Assembly: GCA_949289625.1 (NCBI GenBank)
Contig: CASEPH010000298.1
Location: 1 to 6,964, forward strand
Source: an uncultured Clostridia bacterium
GTDB lineage: Bacteria > Bacillota_A > Clostridia > Oscillospirales > Oscillospiraceae
Reading direction: 5' to 3'
DNA: 6,964 bases
How positions within the stretch are numbered: the stretch's first letter is position 1; every line of letters begins with the position of its first letter. This document shows positions 1 to 6,830 of the stretch, piece by piece. A program made the translations under genes and the position numbers. Below the pieces are notes generated by a model that was not told where the DNA came from, made no database searches, and saw only the letters and a list, made by a program, of their open reading frames with translations.

Positions 1-3000
1 CTTCACTGACAGCTTGTCCAGATTCACATTGCCGGAGTTGCCGCTGTCATAACGCAGCGCAACGACATTCCGACCTTCATCAAGCTCCAGAGTCTGGGTA
101 AGCTCCTGCCACTCATTCCAGTTTCCACCGATACTGCCAAAGGAGATCGTCTCCACATAGGAGCCGTTGACATACAGGTTCAGATCCTTCGTGGCCTGGG
201 TACCATTGCAGTAACGGATAGAGGCCTCATAGCTTCCATCCTCCGGAACTGTAACCTCAAACTCTGTGCCTGCACCAGTGGAAGTCATCCCGTCGACAAA
301 GCCGCTTCCGCTGTAATTCCAGTGATCCTGATTTGTGCCGGCGGTGCCGTAGAGTGCGGCGTTCTCAGCCTCTGCGTTGATCACTTCCGGATAGAACGGC
401 ACTGTGCAAGAATCCAAGTTGACATAGCCGGTGTCTCCGCTGGCATCCTCATGCTTAAGGGTGATGATGTTGTTTCCTGCTGCCAGGGGAAGCTGCATCA
501 GACAATCCGACCAGGTGTCCCAGTCTCCAGTAGAGGGCATGGCAGTTTTGCCAATATAAGAACCGTTGACATAGACAGACAGAGATCTCTCTGCTGCATC
601 ACCGTTGGCATACCGGAAAGTGACGTCATAATCGCCCGCGTTGGCGACCTTGGCATAGAAGGTGACGCCGGCACCATCGGCTTCCAGCTTATCCACAAAA
701 CCCGTTCCGGTGTAGCCGGAGTGATTCTGGTTCACAGAGGCCTGCGTGTCTGTAGAAGCACCAAAGAGGGAAGCATACTCCGCTTCGTAGGTCTGACCAT
801 CAGCATCGACGGGGCTGCTGCCTTCGAGCGTGTAGGTGCTATCGCTGTCAGAAGCGGCGTAGGCCTTGATGTAGGTTACATCCCCATATACATCCTTGCC
901 TACTGTCCAGCCCTCTCCAGACGCAGCCAGCAGGGCATTATAGTCATCATAATAGGGCAGGCTCCCGTTGCTGGTGACGTCGATGGCCGCTTGGCCATGG
1001 ACGGCCAGATAATAGTAGTTCAGCCCGGAGTAGTAGCTGCCCTCGACTGCACCGATCTTCACTTCAGTATTTCTGGTGCCTTGCGCGGAGATTTCCTGCG
1101 CGAAATACACGCCGTCCTCATAGTCGTAGGTTTCGCCGTCATCATCATAATAGCGGAAGCTGGTCTCCCGGCTGCTCGGGAAAATGTCTACCGTTACGTG
1201 ATCCACAGTTTCCTGTCCGACATAGTCCTGCACGTCCTGGGTTGGAATAATCGCACCTTCCTTGACAAACATCGGAATATCGGTCCAGGACTCACTGTTG
1301 AGGCTGTAGGGGATATATTGGCCGCCCTCATAGACAGTACCCCGGTTATAGTCAATCCAAGTGCCTTCCGGCAGATAGATCCACTTCACGGACTGCCCGC
1401 GCTCTGTAACAGGAGCAACCAGCAGCCACTCGCCGAACATCCAGGCATCGGAGTAGTCGGCCACGTTTTCATCGTCAGGATAGTCGAACAGCAGGGGATA
1501 CACCAGGCCCAAACCGGTGTCATAGGCCTCCCGCTCATAAGAATACATGTATGGGATCAGGGAGTACCGCTGCTGAATGGCGGACTTGGTTACCTCCTCC
1601 GCCGTTGTGCCAAAGTACCAGGGTTGGCGTTGCTGATAATTCGTGCCATGCACACGGAATACCGGTGTCATGGAGGCAAACTGCAGCCACCTGGTGTAGA
1701 GCTCGGGGCTCGGATTTTCAATGTTCCCGGAGTTCTGGTTGAAACCGCCGCCATCACTGCCCCACTTGGGCTGCCCGTTATTGATGGTGGACAGCATCGC
1801 AGCCTTCTGCTCGTTCAGGCCTGCCGCCCAGGATACCCGTTCGCCTTTGTAGAACTGGGTTGCCACATCGCCGGACCAGATGCTGGTGGCATACCTCTGT
1901 GTGCCGGGATAATAATTGCGTGCAGTCTGCCAGACACGGACGTTATCATCGGTATATTCCCTCTGACCTTCATACATGGCCTGAGAAATAAAGGCGGTAG
2001 TAAAGTTGCCGAACCAATAATCAGCGCCGTTGGAGGATACTTTATCCGTTTCATCATTCCACCAGCCGACAATGCCCCGGTCGAATGCATCCTCGGAGTG
2101 CTCCCACCACCAATCCCGTTCTTCGGCCTTATAGGGGTCAATGCTGCGCACGGTCACAGGCAGGAAGTAGTCTGTGTATTCATAGTGCCCCGGGTAGAAG
2201 TAGTCTCCGGCTTCTGCGTCCAGTCCCTGCTCTGTCGGTGTTCCGTCAGAGAGCTTGGTCACCACGCGGGGCTTGGTGATACCAATCATCTTAATTCCCT
2301 TGGATTCCATATCCTCCTTCAGCTGTGTGGAGGCCGCAGAGGGGAAGTTGTCTGTATTCCATGTGAATTCACCGTAGTTATCGTCGCCGTAGCACTTCCA
2401 GTCATAATCAAAGGCATAACCGTCGATGGGGATATTCTTGGCCCGGTACAGCTCTACCATCTCATAGGACTCGTCTTCGTCGATATCCCACTCAAAGTTG
2501 GAAAATCCCAAAGACCATTTTGGCATCATGGGAGATGTTCCTGTAATTTTGGAGAAGCCAGCCATAATCTCCTTCGGCTCTCCCAGCATGATGAAATACT
2601 CTACATCTTCTTTCTCATACCGGCGGCCCTCTGCTGGCGTTCCTCCATAATAGAATTCCATCTTGCAGTCAGTGGAGTTTGTATAGGGATAGCCGCCGTC
2701 AGAGTCTACCAGGATACCATATCCGGCAGTTGACCACATAAACGGGCCACCGGAATTTCCCTGCTGTCCTGCTGCGGCAGTAGACTCGTTGTCGTTCCGC
2801 AGGAGATTCCCATTATCGCTGAAGCAGTCAAATCCATGAATGCCATACATGTTGCTGGATTCAGCGCGCACAAAGCGCACTCCGTCATGGAAGACGCCCC
2901 CGCTCTCCGGTTCCCAGAACAGGGTAGTTCCATCGGCCTGCTTTACCGTCATGCGGCATGGCGTACGGCTAATTTCAATGCGCATGCCATCTGTCTGGAT

Positions 3001-3336
3001 CACAATGGGGTCGCCGGCGATGTCAATTTCCGCTGCCGTAGTGGTATCCCAGGTCAGCTCAGGGTCTATAATCGGGGTATCCGGACTGGGCTCCACAGAC
3101 TCTGGCTGGTAATCCACCCGAAGGATATTGTCTTGGCATACTTCCAACGTAAGCAGATCCGGCGCACTCCCGCCGCTGTCAATCGTCAGCAGAAGCGTAT
3201 TCCCGTCTACCGCGGCATCGGTCACATTTCCGAGCGCCTCTGATGCGGCCGAAGCAAGCGGAAGGCCCGCAAACAAGGTGCCCAGCATAGCTGCCGTCAG
3301 CAAGAGGGCGAGCAGCCGTTTTCTTATCGTTCGCAT
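1..3336 (-). CDS. Secreted GH31 enzyme with tandem CBM35-like modules (3' end outside the window)
   Basis: The frame is open from ATG at 3336 to position 1 with no stop: 1112 codons visible. A signal peptide (MRTIRKRLLALLL, cleavage after ASA near residue 30) implies secretion. A beta-sandwich precedes the barrel and includes GNSGGPFMWSTAGYGILVD. The barrel starts near residue 272 (MPKWSLGFSNFEWD). The nucleophile is D428 in GWWNDE and the acid/base is D490 in IWSGD, 62 residues later; both catalytic Asp residues are present. FGEWLLVAPV and YLPEGTWIDY mark the C-terminal beta domain, and FRYYDDDGETYDYEDG (from 727) a DUF5110-like domain. Two CBM35-like modules follow: about 850-980 (YEAEYA, GYTGTGFVD, DWDTWS, VNLD) and from about 985 (INAEAENA, GSGFVDG, NWNEW, VNLD), the second reaching the window edge. 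The architecture recalls the GH31 isomaltosyltransferase and cycloalternan-acting enzymes (CtsY/CAFE/CADE) and the CBM35-bearing 6-glucosyltransferases, a resemblance recalled rather than aligned. Dextran- or other alpha-glucan-hydrolysing or GalNAc-releasing GH31 types remain possible. More modules or a cell-wall anchor may follow. Confidence 0.88.
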   Translation of the reverse strand, partial: MRTIRKRLLALLLTAAMLGTLFAGLPLASAASEALGNVTDAAVDGNTLLLTIDSGGSAPDLLTLEVCQDNILRVDYQPESVEPSPDTPIIDPELTWDTTTAAEIDIAGDPIVIQTDGMRIEISRTPCRMTVKQADGTTLFWEPESGGVFHDGVRFVRAESSNMYGIHGFDCFSDNGNLLRNDNESTAAAGQQGNSGGPFMWSTAGYGILVDSDGGYPYTNSTDCKMEFYYGGTPAEGRRYEKEDVEYFIMLGEPKEIMAGFSKITGTSPMMPKWSLGFSNFEWDIDEDESYEMVELYRAKNIPIDGYAFDYDWKCYGDDNYGEFTWNTDNFPSAASTQLKEDMESKGIKMIGITKPRVVTKLSDGTPTEQGLDAEAGDYFYPGHYEYTDYFLPVTVRSIDPYKAEERDWWWEHSEDAFDRGIVGWWNDETDKVSSNGADYWFGNFTTAFISQAMYEGQREYTDDNVRVWQTARNYYPGTQRYATSIWSGDVATQFYKGERVSWAAGLNEQKAAMLSTINNGQPKWGSDGGGFNQNSGNIENPSPELYTRWLQFASMTPVFRVHGTNYQQRQPWYFGTTAEEVTKSAIQQRYSLIPYMYSYEREAYDTGLGLVYPLLFDYPDDENVADYSDAWMFGEWLLVAPVTERGQSVKWIYLPEGTWIDYNRGTVYEGGQYIPYSLNSESWTDIPMFVKEGAIIPTQDVQDYVGQETVDHVTVDIFPSSRETSFRYYDDDGETYDYEDGVYFAQEISAQGTRNTEVKIGAVEGSYYSGLNYYYLAVHGQAAIDVTSNGSLPYYDDYNALLAASGEGWTVGKDVYGDVTYIKAYAASDSDSTYTLEGSSPVDADGQTYEAEYASLFGASTDTQASVNQNHSGYTGTGFVDKLEADGAGVTFYAKVANAGDYDVTFRYANGDAAERSLSVYVNGSYIGKTAMPSTGDWDTWSDCLMQLPLAAGNNIITLKHEDASGDTGYVNLDSCTVPFYPEVINAEAENAALYGTAGTNQDHWNYSGSGFVDGMTSTGAGTEFEVTVPEDGSYEASIRYCNGTQATKDLNLYVNGSYVETISFGSIGGNWNEWQELTQTLELDEGRNVVALRYDSGNSGNVNLDKLSVK

Positions 3337-3343
3337 ACAGTTT

Positions 3344-3350
3344 CCTCCTT
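3344..3350 (-). promoter_or_regulatory. Strong ribosome binding site of the second GH31 gene
   Basis: AAGGAGG on the minus strand is followed by seven bases (AAACTGT) and the ATG at 3336-3334. This is a near-perfect Shine-Dalgarno at ideal spacing and fixes the start. It lies directly after the T tract of the hairpin. Confidence 0.85.
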
Positions 3351-3354
3351 TAGG

Positions 3355-3397
3355 AAAAAACAGGGAGGTGCATAGGGAAGCCCTATGCACCTCCCTG
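3355..3397 (-). terminator. Intrinsic-terminator-like hairpin between the two GH31 genes
   Basis: CAGGGAGGTGCATAGGG at 3361-3377 and its exact reverse complement at 3381-3397 form a perfect 17-bp stem with a three-base loop. In the minus-strand transcript it is followed at once by TTTTTT (3360-3355), the form of a strong Rho-independent terminator. It begins 16 bases after the first GH31 stop codon. Its T tract ends only four bases before the AAGGAGG of the next gene, so it may act as a partial terminator, a regulated attenuator, or a 3'-end stabiliser of the upstream message. Confidence 0.88.
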
Positions 3398-3413
3398 TGG
3401 CAGTTTCAGATCA

Positions 3414-6400
3414 TCACTGATTCCGAAGTGAGATACAGTCTAGGTTGATTCCGGCGAAGTTCCCCGCCCGATAGGAAATTGTAATTGTATTTTGTCCCGG
3501 TAGCAACTCGACGGGAACAGATACTATGCTCCAGGTATCCCAGTCCTGCGTCTTCGGAAGATCAAGCAGTATCGGCTCTCCGTTGACAAGAAGAGTGCGC
3601 TGGGCCGCCTCGGTCCCTGCAGAGTAGCGGACGTCCAGCACAGCGGTGTCACTGTCAGAGTTCACGGTGAACGTGACTGCACAGCCTTCGGAGGCAAACT
3701 GATCCACAAAGCCCTCTCCTAAGTAGCCTTCGTGATTTGTATTCACGGCTACGTTGGTTTGCTCCGCGTGTTCCGCTTCATAGGGAGCCTGGCAGATCCC
3801 CTCAATCTCAATTTCAGAAGCGGCGCCGGCGGCGGTCTTGATATAGACCAGTTTTTCGCTGCTGCTGTAGTAATAGGCCGTCTGAGCATCCTGGAACTCA
3901 TCCAAGGCATCAACGCGCTGAATGGCCTGCCCGTTGACCGTGACGCCCGCTGGCTCCGTGCCGAACACCTGTGTGGTGACCGGGATAGAGGTGGCGGGGA
4001 TAGAGACGGATACCAGGCCGTTCCCAAAGTCCTCGCTGGCGCTTACGGTCATCGTGGACTGGTCGCTGTGGACAAGCGTATAGCTGCTGTCGCCCTTCGG
4101 ATATACCCGGAAAGTCAGGTTTGTGTAGTTGTCCACATCATTGCCGATGGAGCCACCCAGCTCGTAGTCCTCGTTGAGATTCAGTGGGATAATGCTCCCG
4201 TTCCGAACATAGACGGGGATGGAGTCTACATCGCAATAATAATACTTTGTGCTGCCCCCGGCGGTGAGGGCGTTGTGGAAGAAATCAATCCACTCGCCTT
4301 CGGGCAGATAGATTTCCTTTATGGTCTGGCCTTCTTCGAGGATCGGCGCCACAAGGAGTGACCGACCGAACATATACTGCTCTTCCAGGTCGTAGACTTC
4401 CGGATCCTCTGGGAAGTCGATCATCATGGCACGCATCAGCGGGGTGCCATCATCTGTGCACTGCTGCGCCTCGCTGTAAATGTAAGGCAGGATGTTCATT
4501 CTGGTATTCACATAATACCGGAACACGGGGATGATGGTGTCGTCTCCAGTGCGCTCCTGCACGTTCCAGGGGCTGCGCTCCTCGCTGGGGCTGGGATTCG
4601 ACTTCTCGCTGTGGAACTGCATGATGGGCGCAAACGCTGCCGCCTGGGTGCTGCGCTTGTATAGCTCTGCGGTGGGGAAATCGCCGGTGAATCCGGCCAG
4701 ATCCCATCCCCAGAATGGGATGCCAGAGATGCCGGCACTCAAACCGGCGCTGATCGAATCTTGCAGTGCGTCAAAGGTGGAGGACTGGTCACCAGCCCAG
4801 AATACGCCGGTGGACTGGACGCCTGCGGTGCCGGCGCGGCTGAAGGTCATGCCGGTACCGGTGTTCTCCTCCGCAAAGTCGTAGTACGCTTCGATATAAG
4901 CGTTGGGATACTCATTGCGCATTTCCAGGCCATCGCTTCCGTCATAGAAAGAGGCGTTGCGGCCCCAGACCATTTCACCGCCATCGGTCTTGAAACCATC
5001 AATGCCGATGTCATCGAACAGGTAAGCCCGCTTAGACATCCACCAATCCACCGCATCCGGATTGGTAAAGTCCAAGAGCAGGCTGTTGCCAAACCACCCG
5101 GAGGATGGGATGCGGTATTGGCCACCCTCGCCGTCTCCGACGGCGTAGCCCTGCTCAATCATGTAGGCCTCGTCATTGTCCTTCTGCTCCCAGGCATAAT
5201 CAGTGTATTTGAGCACAGGGATCTGCCACAGCAGCACCTTCATCCCATTGTCATGGATGGTATCTACCATGGAGGCAGGGTCAGGCCATTTCTCGCTGTA
5301 GGTAAAGTCACTGCTGGAAAATGCCTCGCTGCCCGGCTTTGCCGTATAGGTGCTGTCATTGAAGATATAGAAGGTGTTCTCGTCGCTCCACTGCTCCAAG
5401 ACCACTACAGACGCCGGAATATCATAGGCTTCTGCGTTTCCCACCGCCGAGAGCACCTCGGACTGTCTGTCCCACTCGTTGGCAGACATCCAAAGTCCAA
5501 AGGCCCATTTGGGCATGTCCTGGGGCTTCCCACTGAGCTCTGAATAACTGCTGATCACCTCTTCCGGTGTGCCGCTGATGATATAATAATCTAGGACAGC
5601 ATCGTCGCCGGAGATGTTTACCGTAAAGGTATACTGATCTGGATCGCTGTCCGCCATATCAAACTGAGAATAGTAGGTGGAGTCGAGATACAAACCGTAC
5701 CCTTTGCTGGAATAGAAGAACGGTACGGCCAGATAGCTTCTTTCACCTTGATTCATGTACTGGTTATAAACGTAAATATCAACTGTTTCTCCGCGCTTTT
5801 CAATTCCGTTATAACGCTCGCCGAATCCGTAGAATTTTTCGCTGGAAGGCGATTCATAGCTGGCCCGGAAGTTTTCCACGAGACCAGCGCCATCGGTCAG
5901 CCAAGACAGCTCGTCGCCGGTGCCTCCGTTCTGTGTCAGAAGCTTGCCGGTGTCCAAATCCCGCACTTCCATACCGTAAGGGGACTTTGTTACCGTCACT
6001 TCAAGCGCGCCGGTGGAAATGATAATGCTGTCGTTGTCCTCCTCTACGCTGAAGTCAGCAGCCCCCGCCTCGAAGGATGTATCCCCCTGCGGGGAGAACT
6101 GGAAGCGCAGGACATCGGCCGACGGGAAACTGAGACCCAGCTTGGGTGAGGAATCGCCTTTGTCAGATGTCACACTCAGGACAACGAGGCCATCCTCCTG
6201 GGAGCTGAGTTCCACAGACTGCGCGTGTTCCCATTCCGCTACATGGAAGGAAAATGGGCCAATAGATTGAGTGTTCTGCCCGTCCTTGTCCGCATAAACG
6301 GTGTACTCGATGACATCTCCCTGCTCAAAGGGACCAATGGCAGCTTCCCAATAGCTGTTATTCCCATCGTTATACTTCCATTCTGCGCCGACATCCTGCT

Positions 6401-6644
6401 GTGGCTCTCCGTTTTTGGTATAGGTGAGCCATACAGACTGCCCTGGTTCAATAGGCCATGTCGTGCTCTTGATGTAGACCATCTCACCGGCGACGGGTGC
6501 CAGCGGATATATTTCCGTCGGTTCATGGTCATAGATGTCATCAATGCCATAGGGATTATGCCACACCCCATCCAGAGCAAAGGCCGGGGTCACCATAGAA
6601 AAACACAGGAGCATTGCCACACAGATACGCAAGACCTTTTTCAA
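3414..6644 (-). CDS. Secreted GH31 alpha-glucosidase or alpha-glucosyltransferase with a C-terminal CBM35-like module
   Basis: A 1076-residue GH31 enzyme starting at TTG. The TTG is preferred because it gives a full signal peptide (MKKVLR, hydrophobic core, AFA cleavage site near residue 23); the next ATG, codon 11, would remove the basic end. Residues 24-135 form an extra Ig-like beta domain, with NPYGIDDIYDHEPTE at 30-44. About 140-355 is the GH31 N-terminal beta-sandwich (FYGFGERYNG near 271). The barrel begins near 377 (MPKWAFGLWMSANEWD). The nucleophile is D554 in FKTDGGE and the acid/base is D619 in FWAGDQ; both are present, so the enzyme should be active. FGRSLLVAPI (about 759) and YLPEGEWIDF (about 779) mark the proximal C-terminal domain. 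Residues 953-1076 are a CBM35/CBM6-like sugar-binding module (YEAEHA, GYLGEGFVD, DWDTWS, INLD). It probably acts outside the cell on alpha-glucosidic or related alpha-linked sugars, by hydrolysis or transglycosylation; exact specificity cannot be read here. KTDGGE resembles the KTDFGE of YicI-type alpha-xylosidases, so alpha-xylosidase is an alternative. It ends in tandem TGA TGA stops. Confidence 0.9.
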   Translation of the reverse strand: MKKVLRICVAMLLCFSMVTPAFALDGVWHNPYGIDDIYDHEPTEIYPLAPVAGEMVYIKSTTWPIEPGQSVWLTYTKNGEPQQDVGAEWKYNDGNNSYWEAAIGPFEQGDVIEYTVYADKDGQNTQSIGPFSFHVAEWEHAQSVELSSQEDGLVVLSVTSDKGDSSPKLGLSFPSADVLRFQFSPQGDTSFEAGAADFSVEEDNDSIIISTGALEVTVTKSPYGMEVRDLDTGKLLTQNGGTGDELSWLTDGAGLVENFRASYESPSSEKFYGFGERYNGIEKRGETVDIYVYNQYMNQGERSYLAVPFFYSSKGYGLYLDSTYYSQFDMADSDPDQYTFTVNISGDDAVLDYYIISGTPEEVISSYSELSGKPQDMPKWAFGLWMSANEWDRQSEVLSAVGNAEAYDIPASVVVLEQWSDENTFYIFNDSTYTAKPGSEAFSSSDFTYSEKWPDPASMVDTIHDNGMKVLLWQIPVLKYTDYAWEQKDNDEAYMIEQGYAVGDGEGGQYRIPSSGWFGNSLLLDFTNPDAVDWWMSKRAYLFDDIGIDGFKTDGGEMVWGRNASFYDGSDGLEMRNEYPNAYIEAYYDFAEENTGTGMTFSRAGTAGVQSTGVFWAGDQSSTFDALQDSISAGLSAGISGIPFWGWDLAGFTGDFPTAELYKRSTQAAAFAPIMQFHSEKSNPSPSEERSPWNVQERTGDDTIIPVFRYYVNTRMNILPYIYSEAQQCTDDGTPLMRAMMIDFPEDPEVYDLEEQYMFGRSLLVAPILEEGQTIKEIYLPEGEWIDFFHNALTAGGSTKYYYCDVDSIPVYVRNGSIIPLNLNEDYELGGSIGNDVDNYTNLTFRVYPKGDSSYTLVHSDQSTMTVSASEDFGNGLVSVSIPATSIPVTTQVFGTEPAGVTVNGQAIQRVDALDEFQDAQTAYYYSSSEKLVYIKTAAGAASEIEIEGICQAPYEAEHAEQTNVAVNTNHEGYLGEGFVDQFASEGCAVTFTVNSDSDTAVLDVRYSAGTEAAQRTLLVNGEPILLDLPKTQDWDTWSIVSVPVELLPGQNTITISYRAGNFAGINLDCISLRNQ

Positions 6645-6724
6645 CGAGCGTCCCTTCCTTTCTGTCTTTCTGGAAAATCAATCCTCTCTCGGCGCCAGGT
6701 CCTCACCTCCGGCGGCGCAGTCAT
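6641..6724 (-). CDS. Possible 27-residue leader peptide overlapping the GH31 start
   Basis: An ATG at 6724-6722 is preceded by GGAGGG at 6735-6730 with five bases between, a near-ideal ribosome binding site. The ORF runs 27 codons to a TGA at 6643-6641, which overlaps the TTG start of the GH31 gene at 6644-6642 (shared sequence TTGA). The peptide begins MTAPPEVRTWRRER and is hydrophilic and basic, with seven Arg, one Trp and no signal peptide or membrane segment. No family is recognised. The arrangement suggests translational coupling: ribosomes ending here could restart on the TTG. A function for the peptide itself is not implied. Alternatively the ORF is fortuitous and the GGAGGG is coincidental; a competing ATG at 6738 gives a 19-residue ORF in another frame but has no good ribosome binding site. 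Confidence 0.4.
   Translation of the reverse strand: MTAPPEVRTWRRERIDFPERQKGRDAR
6651..6660 (-). promoter_or_regulatory. Ribosome binding site fixing the TTG start of the first GH31 gene
   Basis: AAGGAAGGGA on the minus strand lies six bases before TTG at 6644-6642. It is a moderate Shine-Dalgarno match, weaker than the one before the leader ORF. Together with the Lys-Lys-rich signal peptide start that follows, it supports initiation at this TTG. Confidence 0.6.
6693..6714 (-). other. Stem-loop inside the leader ORF
   Basis: In the minus-strand RNA, CGCC (6714-6711) and AGGT (6708-6705) pair with ACCT (6700-6697) and GGCG (6696-6693). This gives eight base pairs, a two-base GG bulge and a GAGG loop. 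There is no T tract after it, so it is not an intrinsic terminator. A ribosome translating the leader ORF would melt it, so it could affect expression of the GH31 gene, but no function is shown. Confidence 0.3.
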
Positions 6725-6734
6725 GTTTTCCCTC

Positions 6735-6770
6735 CATGATGGGTGGTGAAATGATGCCCAATACATCATG
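6735..6770. repeat. 7-bp inverted repeat, possible operator
   Basis: On the plus strand CATGATG at 6735-6741 and CATCATG at 6764-6770 are exact reverse complements separated by 22 bases. A further ATGATG lies between them at 6751-6756. The pair falls between the candidate promoter and the leader ORF, where a repressor operator would be plausible, but the arms are short and may be chance. Confidence 0.2.
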
Positions 6771-6799
6771 CCCTTCTTGGTCGGACGTCAAAACGCTGT

Positions 6800-6830
6800 A
6801 TTATACTGGCTGGTCACCCTGCGGTGTTCA
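6800..6830 (-). promoter_or_regulatory. Possible sigma-A promoter upstream of the leader ORF and first GH31 gene
   Basis: A perfect TATAAT -10 box reads on the minus strand at 6805-6800, just after the beta-phosphoglucomutase stop codon. The best -35 match is TGAACA at 6830-6825, four of six consensus bases, with a long 19-base spacer; at 17 bases the match is poor (AACACC). There is no extended TG motif. If real, transcription would start near 6793, giving about 70 bases of 5' leader before the small ORF. This is a weak prediction resting mainly on the -10 box, and the GH31 genes may instead be transcribed from upstream of pgmB. Confidence 0.3.

Noticed and set aside
322..2733. 803-codon plus-strand open frame
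   Set aside because: It lies exactly antisense and codon-aligned to the second GH31 gene, whose catalytic motifs, signal peptide and RBS are clear. The translated product has no recognisable domain, and its openness follows from the absence of TTA and CTA codons in the sense gene.
4761..5543. 260-codon plus-strand open frame and other plus-strand frames across the first GH31 gene
   Set aside because: These are antisense to well-conserved GH31 barrel sequence, have no recognisable protein features, and arise from the GC-rich codon bias.
6609..6614. Internal ATG (codon 11) as the true start of the first GH31 gene
   Set aside because: It would delete the basic KK..R start of the signal peptide and has no better ribosome binding site than the TTG at 6644.
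6225..6749. 174-codon plus-strand open frame over the 5' end of the first GH31 gene and its leader
   Set aside because: No convincing domain or motif; it is antisense to the signal peptide and N-terminal domain of a confident gene and extends into the regulatory gap.
6758..6793. Second promoter candidate with TTGACG near 6793-6788
   Set aside because: The -35-like hexamer is good, but no hexamer at 16-18 bases downstream resembles TATAAT (TGATGT at 17 bases matches two of six).
6797..6807. Short GTAT-A-ATAC palindrome around the TATAAT after pgmB
   Set aside because: Only four base pairs with a one-base centre and no T tract, so it is not a terminator; it simply reflects the AT-rich -10-like sequence.
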